64,000 nt of DNA from a bacterium A37T11 (lineage in GTDB: Bacteria; Bacteroidota; Bacteroidia; Sphingobacteriales; Sphingobacteriaceae). The notes below the pieces were generated by a model. That model was not told the origin of the DNA and did not search any database. It saw nothing but the letters and a program-made list of their open reading frames with translations. This document shows positions 53,363 through 62,448 of the stretch, in pieces. Location: NCBI GenBank assembly GCA_900109895.1, contig FOBR01000019.1:56204-120203 (forward strand), in the 5' to 3' direction. The position numbers were made by a program, and so were the translations under genes. Position 1 is the stretch's first letter; every line of letters starts with the position of its first letter.

Positions 53363-56300
53363 TTAAAAATTGGCTTGGATTCCTAGAGAGAGGCTGTATC
53401 GCTCTTTGGGAGTGGATTGGTAATAAGGGTCAATACCCCGTGAATTGGCAGCATACAGCAACCCCAAATTGGACAGATACATATAAAGACGTATTTGCTG
53501 AGGTGCCAAGGCATGTTTGGCCTGTGCTGAATTAAAAAGATAACTAACCTGAATGTCTTCCATCCGGATGTGATTGCCTTTTTCAGCCAGCATGCTGGAG
53601 TATTGGTACAGTTCAGCCCTGTTGCTGTTTTCGGGATAACTGAAAGAGGGGACCTGGGTGTGCATTTCATCTCCCGGCTGTTGCCAGCGATTACCGTAGT
53701 CGGCATGTCCTGTCCAGGAGCCCACCAACGCATTGTAAGAAATACTGCGGCGCCTGAACACATAGCCGGATTTATAGCTCAGCATGGCAGACAGCGAAAA
53801 GCTGCCGATGCAGATTTCGCTTCGGAAAGAACCGAACAGCTCCGGTTGGGCTGGACCACCATAGACCATGGAATCCAACGGAGTGAGGTTCATGATGCTG
53901 TTGTAGTCTTTGCTGGCCGCACCTTGGTAATAGCCCAGCGGGTCACCGGTTTGCGGATCAAGGCCCATCCACTGATAGCTATAAAGGGCGTAAATAGGTT
54001 TCCCGACAACCGGATTAACGGCGCTTGGATTGGCATAGACCCTTCCTGAACCCGATACGGGCATCAGGTATTGTTCTACCTTGGTTTTGGCATAACTCAT
54101 CACCAGGGTATTGGCCCATCGGATGTTTTTATTGGTTAAAGTATGATTGGTTAATTGAACGTCAAGCCCCTGTCCTTTTATGGCCGCCACATTGCCATAA
54201 AAATATCCGGATAGCTGGCTGTCCATGATTCCCAACGTCGGATCTAATGGGGCCATGCCTATCACATCCTTTACGTTTTTATGATAATACTCAACCGAGC
54301 CGGTCAAGAGGTTTTTAACATTGAAATCAGCCGCCAAATTTAAAATACGCACTTGTTCCCAGCGTAAGTTCATATTGGGAGGGTTTACGACTCGGCCGGT
54401 CTTCAGGTTATTGATATTTCCTGACCCATATTGGATGGTCATGAAAGCCGACGTGGCCCGCGTTACGTTGCCATTATGACCATAGGTGGCCCTCAGCTTT
54501 AGCTCTGGAAGCCAGGTTAGCGCATAACCCTTTTCATGATGTACATTCCAGGCTGCTCCGGCAGACCAAAGCGGGGTGCCGCGCTGGTTGGCGTTGACCC
54601 CAAACAAGTTGGCCGCGTCTTCCCTTGCGCTCATCGAGAAAAGATAGCGTTGGTCATAGGTATAGGAAGCATTTGCATAATACGAGATAAACCGGTCCAG
54701 GGTCTCGGTTAAATACTGGACGGCCGGGATAACCGTTGCATAAGAGGCGGCATATGCGCCGTATGGGTATTGTGGATATCTTTGGAGATAGTCTAAACCG
54801 GAAGTGATCTGGTTGCCGCTCCGCACATAGCCATATTTGCGCGAATGGTCGCTTTTGTCGGACAGGTTTTTTATTTCCCAGCCGGCGATGGCCGTAACTT
54901 GGTGCTTATCCGCCATTATCTTATCGAAACTTAACTGCGCGCGCGTTTGGTGGGATAGTGTGCGGTAGCTGTGCTGATCCAGGATATCCCCTTTGGGGAT
55001 CGGGAATTCTTCTGTAGCTTCTGGCTGATAGAAACTATTGACCAGGTTCCGGACAAAATAAGATTGCACGGAATAATCCACGCGGTTGTCGGTATTGGCA
55101 CTGGTAAATTGGTAACGCACTTCGGCTTTTAACCAGGAATTGAAGGCGTAGCTCACGGATGTATTGAGCGTATAGTCGGTTTTGCCATAGGGGTTATCAA
55201 CCTGGTCCAGATCTTCCAGTGGTTTATAGGTCCAGTCCAATAGTTTTCCATGGCCTGCCGTATCGGCATAGGTGGCCCGCAGCTGGTTGACCAAGGGCAG
55301 GGCATTGCCTTGATCATCGGCCAAGCGGGCGTAAGGATATAGGCCTTTTTTTCCACCGCTGTTAAGCTGGTAACCGTTGTTATTACCATATTGCTGATCG
55401 TTTTTCGAGAAGATCAATCCGGCGCCTAGTTGAAGTTTTTCAGTGAGCTTAAAGCTGTTCTGCGACCGCAGGGTGATCCTGTTTTGTGAGCCTCCAACCA
55501 GGTTATCACGGCGCTGGTCATAGCCTGCCGAGAAATAATAATTGATGGCTGGGCCGTTGCCACTGATACTTAAGGCATGCTGCTGCTTTATGGCGGCCTG
55601 GTACAGATACCTTGAAATATCGTCCCTTGCGTCCACACTTTTCAGCCGGTCTATCGCCGTGATGGTTTCTTCTTCCGTCGCCATGCCTTCGCGTTTCCTG
55701 ATTAGTAGTTCAACAACCGGTGTGAAGGGCGGCTGCCCGTAACCGCCTTCGCTGGTGGCGATGTCCGTATCGTAGTAGCCCTGTGCAAACAGGGATTTTT
55801 CCAGTTCTATATAATCAACCGATGAGATGGTGGGAATGTTAAACAAGTCTGGACGTGGGGAGACTGTGGCATTGCTGTTAAGTTCAATGGCCGGCTTCAA
55901 ACTAAGCCCTTTCTTGGTCGTAATCACAATAACGCCGTTGCCGGCCCGTGCACCCCAAATGCTGGCCGCTGCGGCATCTTTGAGGATCGTGACCTCCGAA
56001 ACATCGTTTGGATTAATGTTGGAGATATCGCCGTCATAAGGAAAGTTGTCCACCACAATGAGCGGGGCGGCATCTCCCATGAGGGTATTTCGTCCCCGTA
56101 GCAGGATGGCATCCGGGGCGTTCTCATTGCGGTCAAAAAGCAATCCCGGCGTCAGGTTTTCAATCCGGTCCAGCACGTTTGTGCTTACCTTGCGATTAAA
56201 CAGCTCCGTATTGATATGGTCAAAACTGCCCGTGGCCCGCTCTTTTCCGATGCTTTGGTAGCCGCTGTTCACAACGACCTCTTCAAGTTCCGTTGTATCA

Positions 56301-56521
56301 GCGAGAGATTTTTTGGTGGTGTCCCGTTTTGATGTGTCAGATGCTGATGCCCATGTGACGCTCTGCTTAACAGGTGAATTAGCATCGGATTCCTTTCCAA
56401 AAACCTCCTGCGTTGCTGCACTAAGAAAAAAAGATATGCACAGGCCCCAAAAAGTTGGTTTTAGTAAAAAATATTGTATAAGTTTACGGCATAGAAGTGC
56501 CCTTAGGTATAAAACCTTCAT
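53363..56521 (-). CDS. SusC/RagA-family transporter lacking the N-terminal carboxypeptidase-like domain
   Basis: The 1052-residue protein has a signal region, then an Asp-Thr/Lys-rich linker (about 55-75: SDTSKRDTTKKSLADTTE). It goes directly to the TonB box/plug (LEEVVVNSGYQSIGKERATGSF, then PLIVVDNFPYDGD and VTILKDAAAASIWGARAGNGVIVI). The beta-barrel ends GIQANF with terminal Phe. The usual regulatory domain between signal and plug is absent. The linker is similar to that of the SusC at 10629. It imports the ligand of its SusD partner. Confidence 0.92.
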   Translation of the reverse strand: MKVLYLRALLCRKLIQYFLLKPTFWGLCISFFLSAATQEVFGKESDANSPVKQSVTWASASDTSKRDTTKKSLADTTELEEVVVNSGYQSIGKERATGSFDHINTELFNRKVSTNVLDRIENLTPGLLFDRNENAPDAILLRGRNTLMGDAAPLIVVDNFPYDGDISNINPNDVSEVTILKDAAAASIWGARAGNGVIVITTKKGLSLKPAIELNSNATVSPRPDLFNIPTISSVDYIELEKSLFAQGYYDTDIATSEGGYGQPPFTPVVELLIRKREGMATEEETITAIDRLKSVDARDDISRYLYQAAIKQQHALSISGNGPAINYYFSAGYDQRRDNLVGGSQNRITLRSQNSFKLTEKLQLGAGLIFSKNDQQYGNNNGYQLNSGGKKGLYPYARLADDQGNALPLVNQLRATYADTAGHGKLLDWTYKPLEDLDQVDNPYGKTDYTLNTSVSYAFNSWLKAEVRYQFTSANTDNRVDYSVQSYFVRNLVNSFYQPEATEEFPIPKGDILDQHSYRTLSHQTRAQLSFDKIMADKHQVTAIAGWEIKNLSDKSDHSRKYGYVRSGNQITSGLDYLQRYPQYPYGAYAASYATVIPAVQYLTETLDRFISYYANASYTYDQRYLFSMSAREDAANLFGVNANQRGTPLWSAGAAWNVHHEKGYALTWLPELKLRATYGHNGNVTRATSAFMTIQYGSGNINNLKTGRVVNPPNMNLRWEQVRILNLAADFNVKNLLTGSVEYYHKNVKDVIGMAPLDPTLGIMDSQLSGYFYGNVAAIKGQGLDVQLTNHTLTNKNIRWANTLVMSYAKTKVEQYLMPVSGSGRVYANPSAVNPVVGKPIYALYSYQWMGLDPQTGDPLGYYQGAASKDYNSIMNLTPLDSMVYGGPAQPELFGSFRSEICIGSFSLSAMLSYKSGYVFRRRSISYNALVGSWTGHADYGNRWQQPGDEMHTQVPSFSYPENSNRAELYQYSSMLAEKGNHIRMEDIQVSYLFNSAQAKHALAPQQIRLYMYLSNLGLLYAANSRGIDPYYQSTPKERYSLSLGIQANF

Positions 56522-56560
56522 TTTTTAATAAATTGATCATTATTAAATCAGTTAATTAAT

Positions 56561-56605
56561 AAAAAAGGCTGCCCGCCAACGCGTCGAAAACAAAGGCAAG
56601 CAGCC
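56561..56605 (-). terminator. Rho-independent terminator or attenuator before the SusC gene
   Basis: On the minus strand the 11-nt arms GGCTGCTTGCC and GGCGGGCAGCC (positions 56605-56595 and 56577-56567) pair fully, with two G-U wobbles that would be mismatches on the plus strand. TTTTTT follows at 56566-56561. It lies between the 49-codon ORF and the susC-like gene, 40 bp before its start codon. Confidence 0.82.
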
Positions 56606-56619
56606 GGGTTTGAAGGTTC

Positions 56620-56769
56620 TCATTCCGGAGCGCTGATTACGTTCTTTATAATCGATTGGTAGGAATGAGCAGGATGTGGATGCCTTGGATTCAGGATATA
56701 GAGGGTGTGAGCAAGTGTTTTGCTGGATTTTGGGTAATTGAAATTGGTGGTTAGGTAACTCTTTTCCAT
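56620..56769 (-). CDS. 49-residue ORF, candidate leader or regulatory peptide
   Basis: The reading frame starts with ATG at 56769 (MEKSYLTTNFNYPKSSKTLA) and ends with TGA at 56620. Residues 28-36 have NPRHPHPAHSY, with three His in seven residues. No signal peptide or homologue is recognised. It is enclosed by a U8 tail of the upstream RNA block (56825-56818) and a terminator just after its stop, so it could be a stand-alone small gene or the leader of an attenuator for the susC-like gene. Coding status is not shown. Confidence 0.4.
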   Translation of the reverse strand: MEKSYLTTNFNYPKSSKTLAHTLYILNPRHPHPAHSYQSIIKNVISAPE

Positions 56770-56817
56770 CACTTAATTTGGTTTGGAAACGAGCTCTGGG
56801 AGTTTACAAAGGCAATT

Positions 56818-57140
56818 AAAAAAAAGTGACCTTCACAACCCCCGGCCGAGGGAAACCAGCAAGTAACCCAATTTCCACATCCGAAGATGAAGGAAATGCC
56901 ACCGGAAGCCACACGTGAAGGCCACCCTGCTAGAAAAGCATCCGCAAAGATAACTTTTTCTAGCGTTCTTGGGTGAACTCACGGCTACTCGCTGGCAAAC
57001 TTGCTGGTTTTTTCGGGCGAGCACGTCGTTGTTCTCTCCTTTATCAGGAGTCAATCCTTATGTCTTTGGAGCTTTTTGCTCCTTAATTTTTATGGTTAAT
57101 GTATCTGTTTCGTCAATATCTAAATGGTTGTAAAACTTAA
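56818..57140 (-). ncRNA. Candidate structured RNA of about 320 nt
   Basis: On the minus strand, a promoter at 57177-57146 predicts a start near 57140. Stems found: GGAGC/GCTCC (57068-57082), CTCC/GGAG (57036-57050), CCAGCAAGT (57007-56999) with ACTTGCTGG (56864-56856), GCTAGAAAA (56964-56956) with TTTTCTAGC (56937-56929), and a hairpin ATTTCC-CATC-CGAA-type loop (56871-56897). The 3' end has GTGGCCTTCAC (56925-56915) pairing GTGAAGGTCAC (56836-56826) by way of one G-U, then U8 at 56825-56818. The last pair crosses the CCAGCAAGT stem, which would be a pseudoknot. No known RNA family was matched. Confidence 0.6.
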
Positions 57141-57145
57141 CGGTG

Positions 57146-57177
57146 CAAATATAAAAAATAATTTTTTAAGTGGCAAA
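57146..57177 (-). promoter_or_regulatory. Promoter of the structured RNA
   Basis: On the minus strand TTTG (57177-57174), 20 nt, then TATATTTG (57153-57146): an exact fit to the Bacteroidota consensus. It is divergent from the XRE gene at 57209. Confidence 0.7.
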
Positions 57178-57208
57178 ATAACCACACGATTTTTTTCGAT
57201 TTTTTATA

Positions 57209-57460
57209 ATGGTTAATAAATTTAAAGATACCTACAAGCGGATTGGAAGTAATGTTAAGGAATATAGAACGAAAGTCAATTTAACACAAAGCCAGTTAGC
57301 TGAAAAGTGTGGGAAGATGGACAGATCTAAAATAAGCGATATCGAAAATGCTAAAGAAGATTTTATGTTCTCCACTTTATTAGAGATAGCTGAAGGTTTG
57401 GGTGTGGATGTTGAGAAATTGACTAAGAAAGTGAAGAAGGCAAAGCCGGCGAATGAATGA
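57209..57460 (+). CDS. XRE-family transcriptional regulator
   Basis: The 83-residue protein has a helix-turn-helix over residues 9-70 (KRIGSNVKEYRTKVNLTQSQLAEKCGKMDRSKISDIENAKEDFMFST). The C-terminus is short and Lys-rich. It is divergent from the candidate structured RNA, 32 bp from its -33 element, and may regulate it. A decayed transposase gene follows. Confidence 0.87.
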   Translation: MVNKFKDTYKRIGSNVKEYRTKVNLTQSQLAEKCGKMDRSKISDIENAKEDFMFSTLLEIAEGLGVDVEKLTKKVKKAKPANE

Positions 57461-57484
57461 TTTTTAGAGACAGTATAATATAAG

Positions 57485-57981
57485 GAGCTGGATATAGGGC
57501 CACCTGTGTATGGTGGCAAGGTCGATCACAAGCTCATTGATGATTCCTATTTTGAAAAGGTAACAACCCAAGACGGATTGGTGCTGCAAACAGCCATTCT
57601 AAATACAGTCACTCTAAAGAGAAACATTCGGGTAATGCGCATAAAAGTCAACGAAAAGCAAGAAACCTGTAAGCTGTATTTCTTTACAGAAACTACTATA
57701 AGCGCCGATCAAATCCTGCAGTAATTACCGTAGCCGCTTTCAGATCGAATTTATTTATGGAAAACTGTCAGGCTAGGAGTGCCGAAAAACTGGACTTCCA
57801 CTTCTACATTGCTCTATATGCAGTAAATATAGCTAAGGCTGCCAATTGGCTATACATAACAAAAGAACACAGGGAAGCATTCTCAATGGCTAATATTAAG
57901 ACAATGAATCACAATTCATTATTATTAGAAACATTTTTTAGCAAGTTTAGTTTTAACCCAGACTTAACTAAATCTGCGTAA
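57485..57981 (+). pseudogene. C-terminal fragment of an IS transposase, frameshifted
   Basis: Two frames carry parts of one protein. The first (57485-57720) reads GPPVYGGKVDHKLIDDSYFE to TISADQILQ. The second continues as YRSRFQIEFIYG (about 57729-57759), then, after a deletion, CQARSAEKLDFHFYIALYAV and FSMANIKTMNHNSLLLETFF to 57981. This is the C-terminal half of a DDE transposase of the IS4-like group common in Bacteroidota, with the N-terminus gone, one frameshift and an internal deletion. Not functional. Confidence 0.75.
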
Positions 57982-58143
57982 TTAAGCTTCATCGCCCTAA
58001 AAAATCAAATAATAATGTTGAAAAATCAAAAACCTGTCAAAAAACTTATTTTATATAGCACTAAAGCCGCTTAACTATGAGAATTTTTAAAATAACTATT
58101 GTTTAATATTTTTTAACATTTTAATTACTTAATGAATTTGGAA

Positions 58144-60219
58144 TTAGCCGCACCAAGGAATTACTTGAACGGATGCTCTTGAAGATGTGCCACAACTATT
58201 TATAGCCTCAACTTCAACAGTATTTTCTACCCCGCAGTCTTCTATTAATAAAGTTATGGATGGAGCTGTTGTCTGCCCGCGATATTCTCCATTCACATAC
58301 CATTTATATGTCACAGCGGTAGGAACTGCTAAGAAACTAAGATGAACCCTGCTTACTCCCCAGCTTGAGCCCGTTTCAGCAGTGAGATTACTGGGAGTTC
58401 TTACTCCCATGTAGATGGATTTCTGAATATTTAAGGTTCCGCAAGGAGTGGTTATTTGTGCATTTAATGTCCTACCGCTAGAATTACCCCCACTTATAGT
58501 AACTGTATTTCCATTGTTGACTCCGGTTATCGTTGCAGGGCTACCTACTGACCATAATATTGTAGCTCCTGTTGGTAGATTATTGATTGCAAAGCTTGTA
58601 GTACTACAATAATTTGGTTCTCCGGTAATACTGGGCAATGCTGCTCGCACAGCAGCCTCCGCATTTAACCGGCCATAACCATACGTGTTATCAAAACCCA
58701 AATCCCCCATATCAGTAGCCGTCGATTGCAATATACTTCTCAGCTGGGCTTCTGTGAGGCTTGGATTCGCGGTAAGCATCAGAACTGCGACACCAGCCAC
58801 CTGTGGGCATGCGGCAGAAGTGCCACCAAAATTTGTCATGTAGTCTCCTGAACTATAGCCACTTGATCCAGTTCTGTCAATGGTGTAAAAATCTCCATTT
58901 AAATTAACATTTCCTGAAGGGGCAACTAAATCCATTTCCGGACCACGCTGGCTATAATTCCAAATGCTGCCATTTCTATCGACTGCTCCCACTGTGATCA
59001 CTCCGTTTACATTTGCAGGAAATGAAACACCATTTATAGTTGAATTTGAATTTCCAGAAGAGAAAATAACAATTGATCCTTTTCCATCTCGCCCAAGCGT
59101 CCTAGCTTCTGTTATAGCATCTGTGATGTCGTCATATCCTGGATTAGATATACTAGTTACACCATATCCCCATGAATTACTTAAAATATCCGCATCACCT
59201 TCATCCCAAGCCCACTCTATCCCATCCGCAATATCTTGATCGGATTCAAATCCATAAAAAATGTTAACTGGAATGATATTTGCGTTAGGGGCTATTCCTG
59301 CAATGATAGAATTATTGTCTTTTTTTGCAGCAATTATTCCAGATACTGCCTCACCATGAGCAGATGAACTAGTTGGGGCGCCCAAGCCACTACTATTTAA
59401 AGGCGTAAATCCGGATAAAACTCGTCCTGTAAGTTCGCTGTGATTTTCAACCCCATCATCGATGACAGCTACGCGTATTGGACAATTTAAAGTGCCTAAT
59501 AAATCCCATGCCTCTGGAGCATTTATATCAAAGTTATTTGTTTGATTTAAGTAGTATTGCTGGCTGTAATAAGTGTCGTTGGAATTACGCACAATGGGCA
59601 CAATAAAACTCGGGTGACACCACTCCACTTTACCACTTTCATAAATTTGGTTAGCAATATCCAATACATCGGATATATTGTTGGCCCTTATCGTAAATTT
59701 ATTTCTTTTTTTGGTTTTGACTAGTTCAGCTTTTCCAGAATATTTTCCTAGGAGGTCTTGTATGGAACCTCCTAGCTTTAATTTTAGGACAATTTCACCG
59801 GTGGGTATCATTTCCAACGACTTCCCAAATTTATATGAAGCATGGATAGCTGAAACACTCAAACCTTTAGCTGATATGTTTCCGATGGATGCAACGATTT
59901 GGTCTGACCTTAATAAGAAAAGGTTTTGTTTTTTTAATCTAACTGCGTTGACATCCTTATTCAAGCCAGATTTTATTGCGTTAATGAAGCTAGTGGAATC
60001 GGAGGTTGATTCAATGATAACAATGGAGGAATCAATTTCAAGCGTGTTTTTTTTCCCCCCGGACCAGTAATATAGACCCGAAAGACTTTTTATATTTAAC
60101 AAATTTTTGCCTTTGCTTGCTAAGCTTTCTTCTAGGGATTCATTAGTAAAGTTTCCCTTTTTTTCACAGGTAATACATATGAAAGCTAATACCAGGTATA
60201 GTAAATGAAATTTTTTCAT
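58144..60219 (-). CDS. S8-family subtilisin-like serine protease (lipoprotein)
   Basis: The 691-residue protein has a lipoprotein signal (lipid Cys18 in ICITC). A prodomain-like section follows (residues 20-235). The peptidase carries Asp254 (VAVIDDGVENH), His288 (SSAHGEAVSG), oxyanion Asn390 (SSGNSN) and Ser468 (GGTSAACPQVAG). The C-terminal 140 residues are Ig/PKD-like with paired Cys. It is a surface or periplasmic protease. It stands between two decayed IS copies, so it may be part of an acquired segment. Confidence 0.93.
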   Translation of the reverse strand: MKKFHLLYLVLAFICITCEKKGNFTNESLEESLASKGKNLLNIKSLSGLYYWSGGKKNTLEIDSSIVIIESTSDSTSFINAIKSGLNKDVNAVRLKKQNLFLLRSDQIVASIGNISAKGLSVSAIHASYKFGKSLEMIPTGEIVLKLKLGGSIQDLLGKYSGKAELVKTKKRNKFTIRANNISDVLDIANQIYESGKVEWCHPSFIVPIVRNSNDTYYSQQYYLNQTNNFDINAPEAWDLLGTLNCPIRVAVIDDGVENHSELTGRVLSGFTPLNSSGLGAPTSSSAHGEAVSGIIAAKKDNNSIIAGIAPNANIIPVNIFYGFESDQDIADGIEWAWDEGDADILSNSWGYGVTSISNPGYDDITDAITEARTLGRDGKGSIVIFSSGNSNSTINGVSFPANVNGVITVGAVDRNGSIWNYSQRGPEMDLVAPSGNVNLNGDFYTIDRTGSSGYSSGDYMTNFGGTSAACPQVAGVAVLMLTANPSLTEAQLRSILQSTATDMGDLGFDNTYGYGRLNAEAAVRAALPSITGEPNYCSTTSFAINNLPTGATILWSVGSPATITGVNNGNTVTISGGNSSGRTLNAQITTPCGTLNIQKSIYMGVRTPSNLTAETGSSWGVSRVHLSFLAVPTAVTYKWYVNGEYRGQTTAPSITLLIEDCGVENTVEVEAINSCGTSSRASVQVIPWCG

Positions 60220-60455
60220 AATTTAAAGTAATTTAAAAATAGTTGAATAAATAGATTAAACTATTTTTTATAATGAGTAAAAAGAATAATCGAATTCTAA
60301 CAAAAGCTGTAATGAGATACGGCAAAAATATGGGACTAAATTATGAAGTAATAATTTATTATGCAAATATATTTTATCACTATTATCCGACTAAAGTCGG
60401 GGTTGTTTACATTTAACCATTTACTTGGCCATTAAAGCCGTTTTTTCTGCTTTAT

Positions 60456-61472
60456 TTAAAAATACCTCCCCCCTGAGGTGGCTGAAAACATTGTCAGTTG
60501 GCCTTTTTCAGTCGGTCCATCGTGGGCGTTATAGTGCCGGTTTGCACTTTTCAATAACTGGTATACATCCAATAGGCTGATCAAGTGGATACGCACCAAG
60601 GTTGCCACCACCGAAAACGCTTTTTTCACCTCCGCCTTCTTCTGCAATACGTTCAGCAACAGCTGTGCGATGAGTGTGCACCACACCTGTGTGTATATGG
60701 CATTGGTATTCTCTCCATAGAAATAGTTAAGCTGGAAGTTCTGCTTCATTTTCTTGAATAACAGCTCGATTGTCCAGCGTTTCTTATACAGAAAAGCCAC
60801 TTCCTCGGCTGTGATGTCCATGTTGTTGGTCAAAAATTCATAATACCGGTTCTTTTCATCCTGGTAACATACCCTGCGCAGGGTGAGCTCGAGGGTCTCC
60901 TTGGTGATTTTCTTCCCGTTCTCATCCTCGGGATGGTAATTAGCGGTAATAACCTCATCGCGCAGCACCTTGGCCTGTCCCTTTTTACGGTAATGTATGC
61001 GGCGTGCCTCCTTGACCGTGTATACCGCGTTCTTCTTCATCCGAGTCACAAAATAGACCTGCTTTTCCGTCCAGCGGGCAAACATTAGGTAATGGTTGTA
61101 AGCCCGGTCGAACACAATCACGCTGTGTGGCACCAGTTCCAGAGCTGACAGAAAGTTCTTGTCATGTACTTTGGCTTCGGTGATCTTCACGAACCTGCCA
61201 ACGGACTGTACCGCATCGATCAGCATATGCACTTTCAGCCCGCCTTTCTTCTTTCCGTCACCTTTTGGGTTCCGGCCGACACCTTTCAATATATCGCTGA
61301 ACAGCCGGATGGTGGTCGAATCAACAACACCTCCTTGAAGGTCAGCCCGAATGTCCGGCTTTCCGACAAAAAACTTTGGTAATGCTTCACCAGCGAAAAG
61401 TAAACCGACTCGAAAAAACTGCTGTCTCGGTTGTGCAATCATTATGATTGGATCCCTTAAAGGTGGTACCAT
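60456..61472 (-). pseudogene. Truncated, frameshifted IS4-family transposase
   Basis: The main frame holds DSTTIRLFSDILKGVGR, the DDE domain (SVIVFDRAYNHYLMFARW) and the Y-region (YKKRWTIELLFKKMKQNFQLNYFYGE). Upstream of about 61340 the native frame is a different one (DSSFFESVYFSLVKHYQSFL), so there is a frameshift before DSTTI, and stop codons cut off the N-terminus near 61440. The ATG at 61472 is therefore not the real start. A 14-bp palindrome CCGACTAAAGTCGG (60387-60400) may mark the region of the IS end. Not functional. Confidence 0.75.
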
Positions 61473-61575
61473 TCGGGATTATATCAAAAGTAGACAATCC
61501 GTCACAAATATTGAATTAGTTTAATTTTAGGACATAGATTTAGAATTAAACATTCCTTCCCTTAAAGTGGCATTT

Positions 61576-62352
61576 ATGAATGAGGCAGAATATCGTGATA
61601 TGTTGATGGAACGCTTCATTAACGGGCATAAAGAATACAATCCGGAATATATTTATAAATATTTGGATTTTAATGGAGGTTACTTGAGCTTGAAAAATCT
61701 CAATATACAGTTTTCACATCCATATACATTTTCAGACTTAACTGAGTGCAGAAAATTTAGGATAAAATTTAAAAATAAGGGAAAGAGAATTAAAGACAGT
61801 TTACTGGATGAATCACTCAATCGTTTTAATACACCAATTAGTGTTAATATAGAAAACATACGTAACAAATCCTATAGAGAAATTGAGTTGTTTACAGAAC
61901 ACAATTGGGAAAAAATCACACTAGAGAAAGCAGGTATAGCGTGTTTTACTACATTAGCGAATAGTACTTTCCATTGGAACAATTATGCGGATAAGCATAA
62001 CGGTATCTGCGTAAAGTATAACTTTATGAAACTATTAACACATTTCGAGAATAGTTCTTTTTTTTATTATTGGAATAACCAAAGCCTTATTCACGGCCCT
62101 ATAATTTATTTGGACGAAATCATTCCCATAAGTTATGGAGACGATTTTAAACTTCTAATGCTTCAAAACTGGATATATGTAAAAAAAATTACATACGCTG
62201 AAGAAAAAGAGTATCGTATTTATTCACAGAATTGTGATTTAAACAAACAAATTGCAAGGATTGGCATTGATAGAGCTTGTATCGAAAATGTTTATTTTGG
62301 AAGTAATGTATCTTCAGATAATATTGCAAGAATCAATGATCTAGGATTTTAA
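61576..62352 (+). CDS. DUF2971 domain protein
   Basis: The protein is 258 residues from the ATG at 61576 (a GTG at 61567 is in frame). It has the DUF2971 pattern: YIYKYLDF..LSLKNLNIQFSHPYTFSDLTE near the start, then GIACFTTLANSTFHWNNYADKHNGICVKYNF near 120-150, and EEKEYRIYS. The function is unknown; members occur in variable and defence-related regions. It directly follows the decayed transposase gene. It is AT-richer than flanking housekeeping genes by eye, which fits acquisition. Confidence 0.78.
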   Translation: MNEAEYRDMLMERFINGHKEYNPEYIYKYLDFNGGYLSLKNLNIQFSHPYTFSDLTECRKFRIKFKNKGKRIKDSLLDESLNRFNTPISVNIENIRNKSYREIELFTEHNWEKITLEKAGIACFTTLANSTFHWNNYADKHNGICVKYNFMKLLTHFENSSFFYYWNNQSLIHGPIIYLDEIIPISYGDDFKLLMLQNWIYVKKITYAEEKEYRIYSQNCDLNKQIARIGIDRACIENVYFGSNVSSDNIARINDLGF

Positions 62353-62448
62353 ATTTAAGATTCTGTATGAGTATAAGGTAATTCCTCAGAATGATGGTGT
62401 AAGTGATGGTGAAGATGATGGTAATTAAATTTTAGATTTAAATATTAT

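Noticed and set aside
56833..57054. 73-codon minus-strand frame in the dyad-rich block
   Set aside because: The block folds into many stems and has its own promoter and U8 tail; the residues look like translated RNA, so I treat it as a non-coding RNA.
60456..61472. Intact IS4 transposase starting at ATG 61472
   Set aside because: The family-like residues upstream of DSTTI are in another frame and the N-terminal domain is missing.
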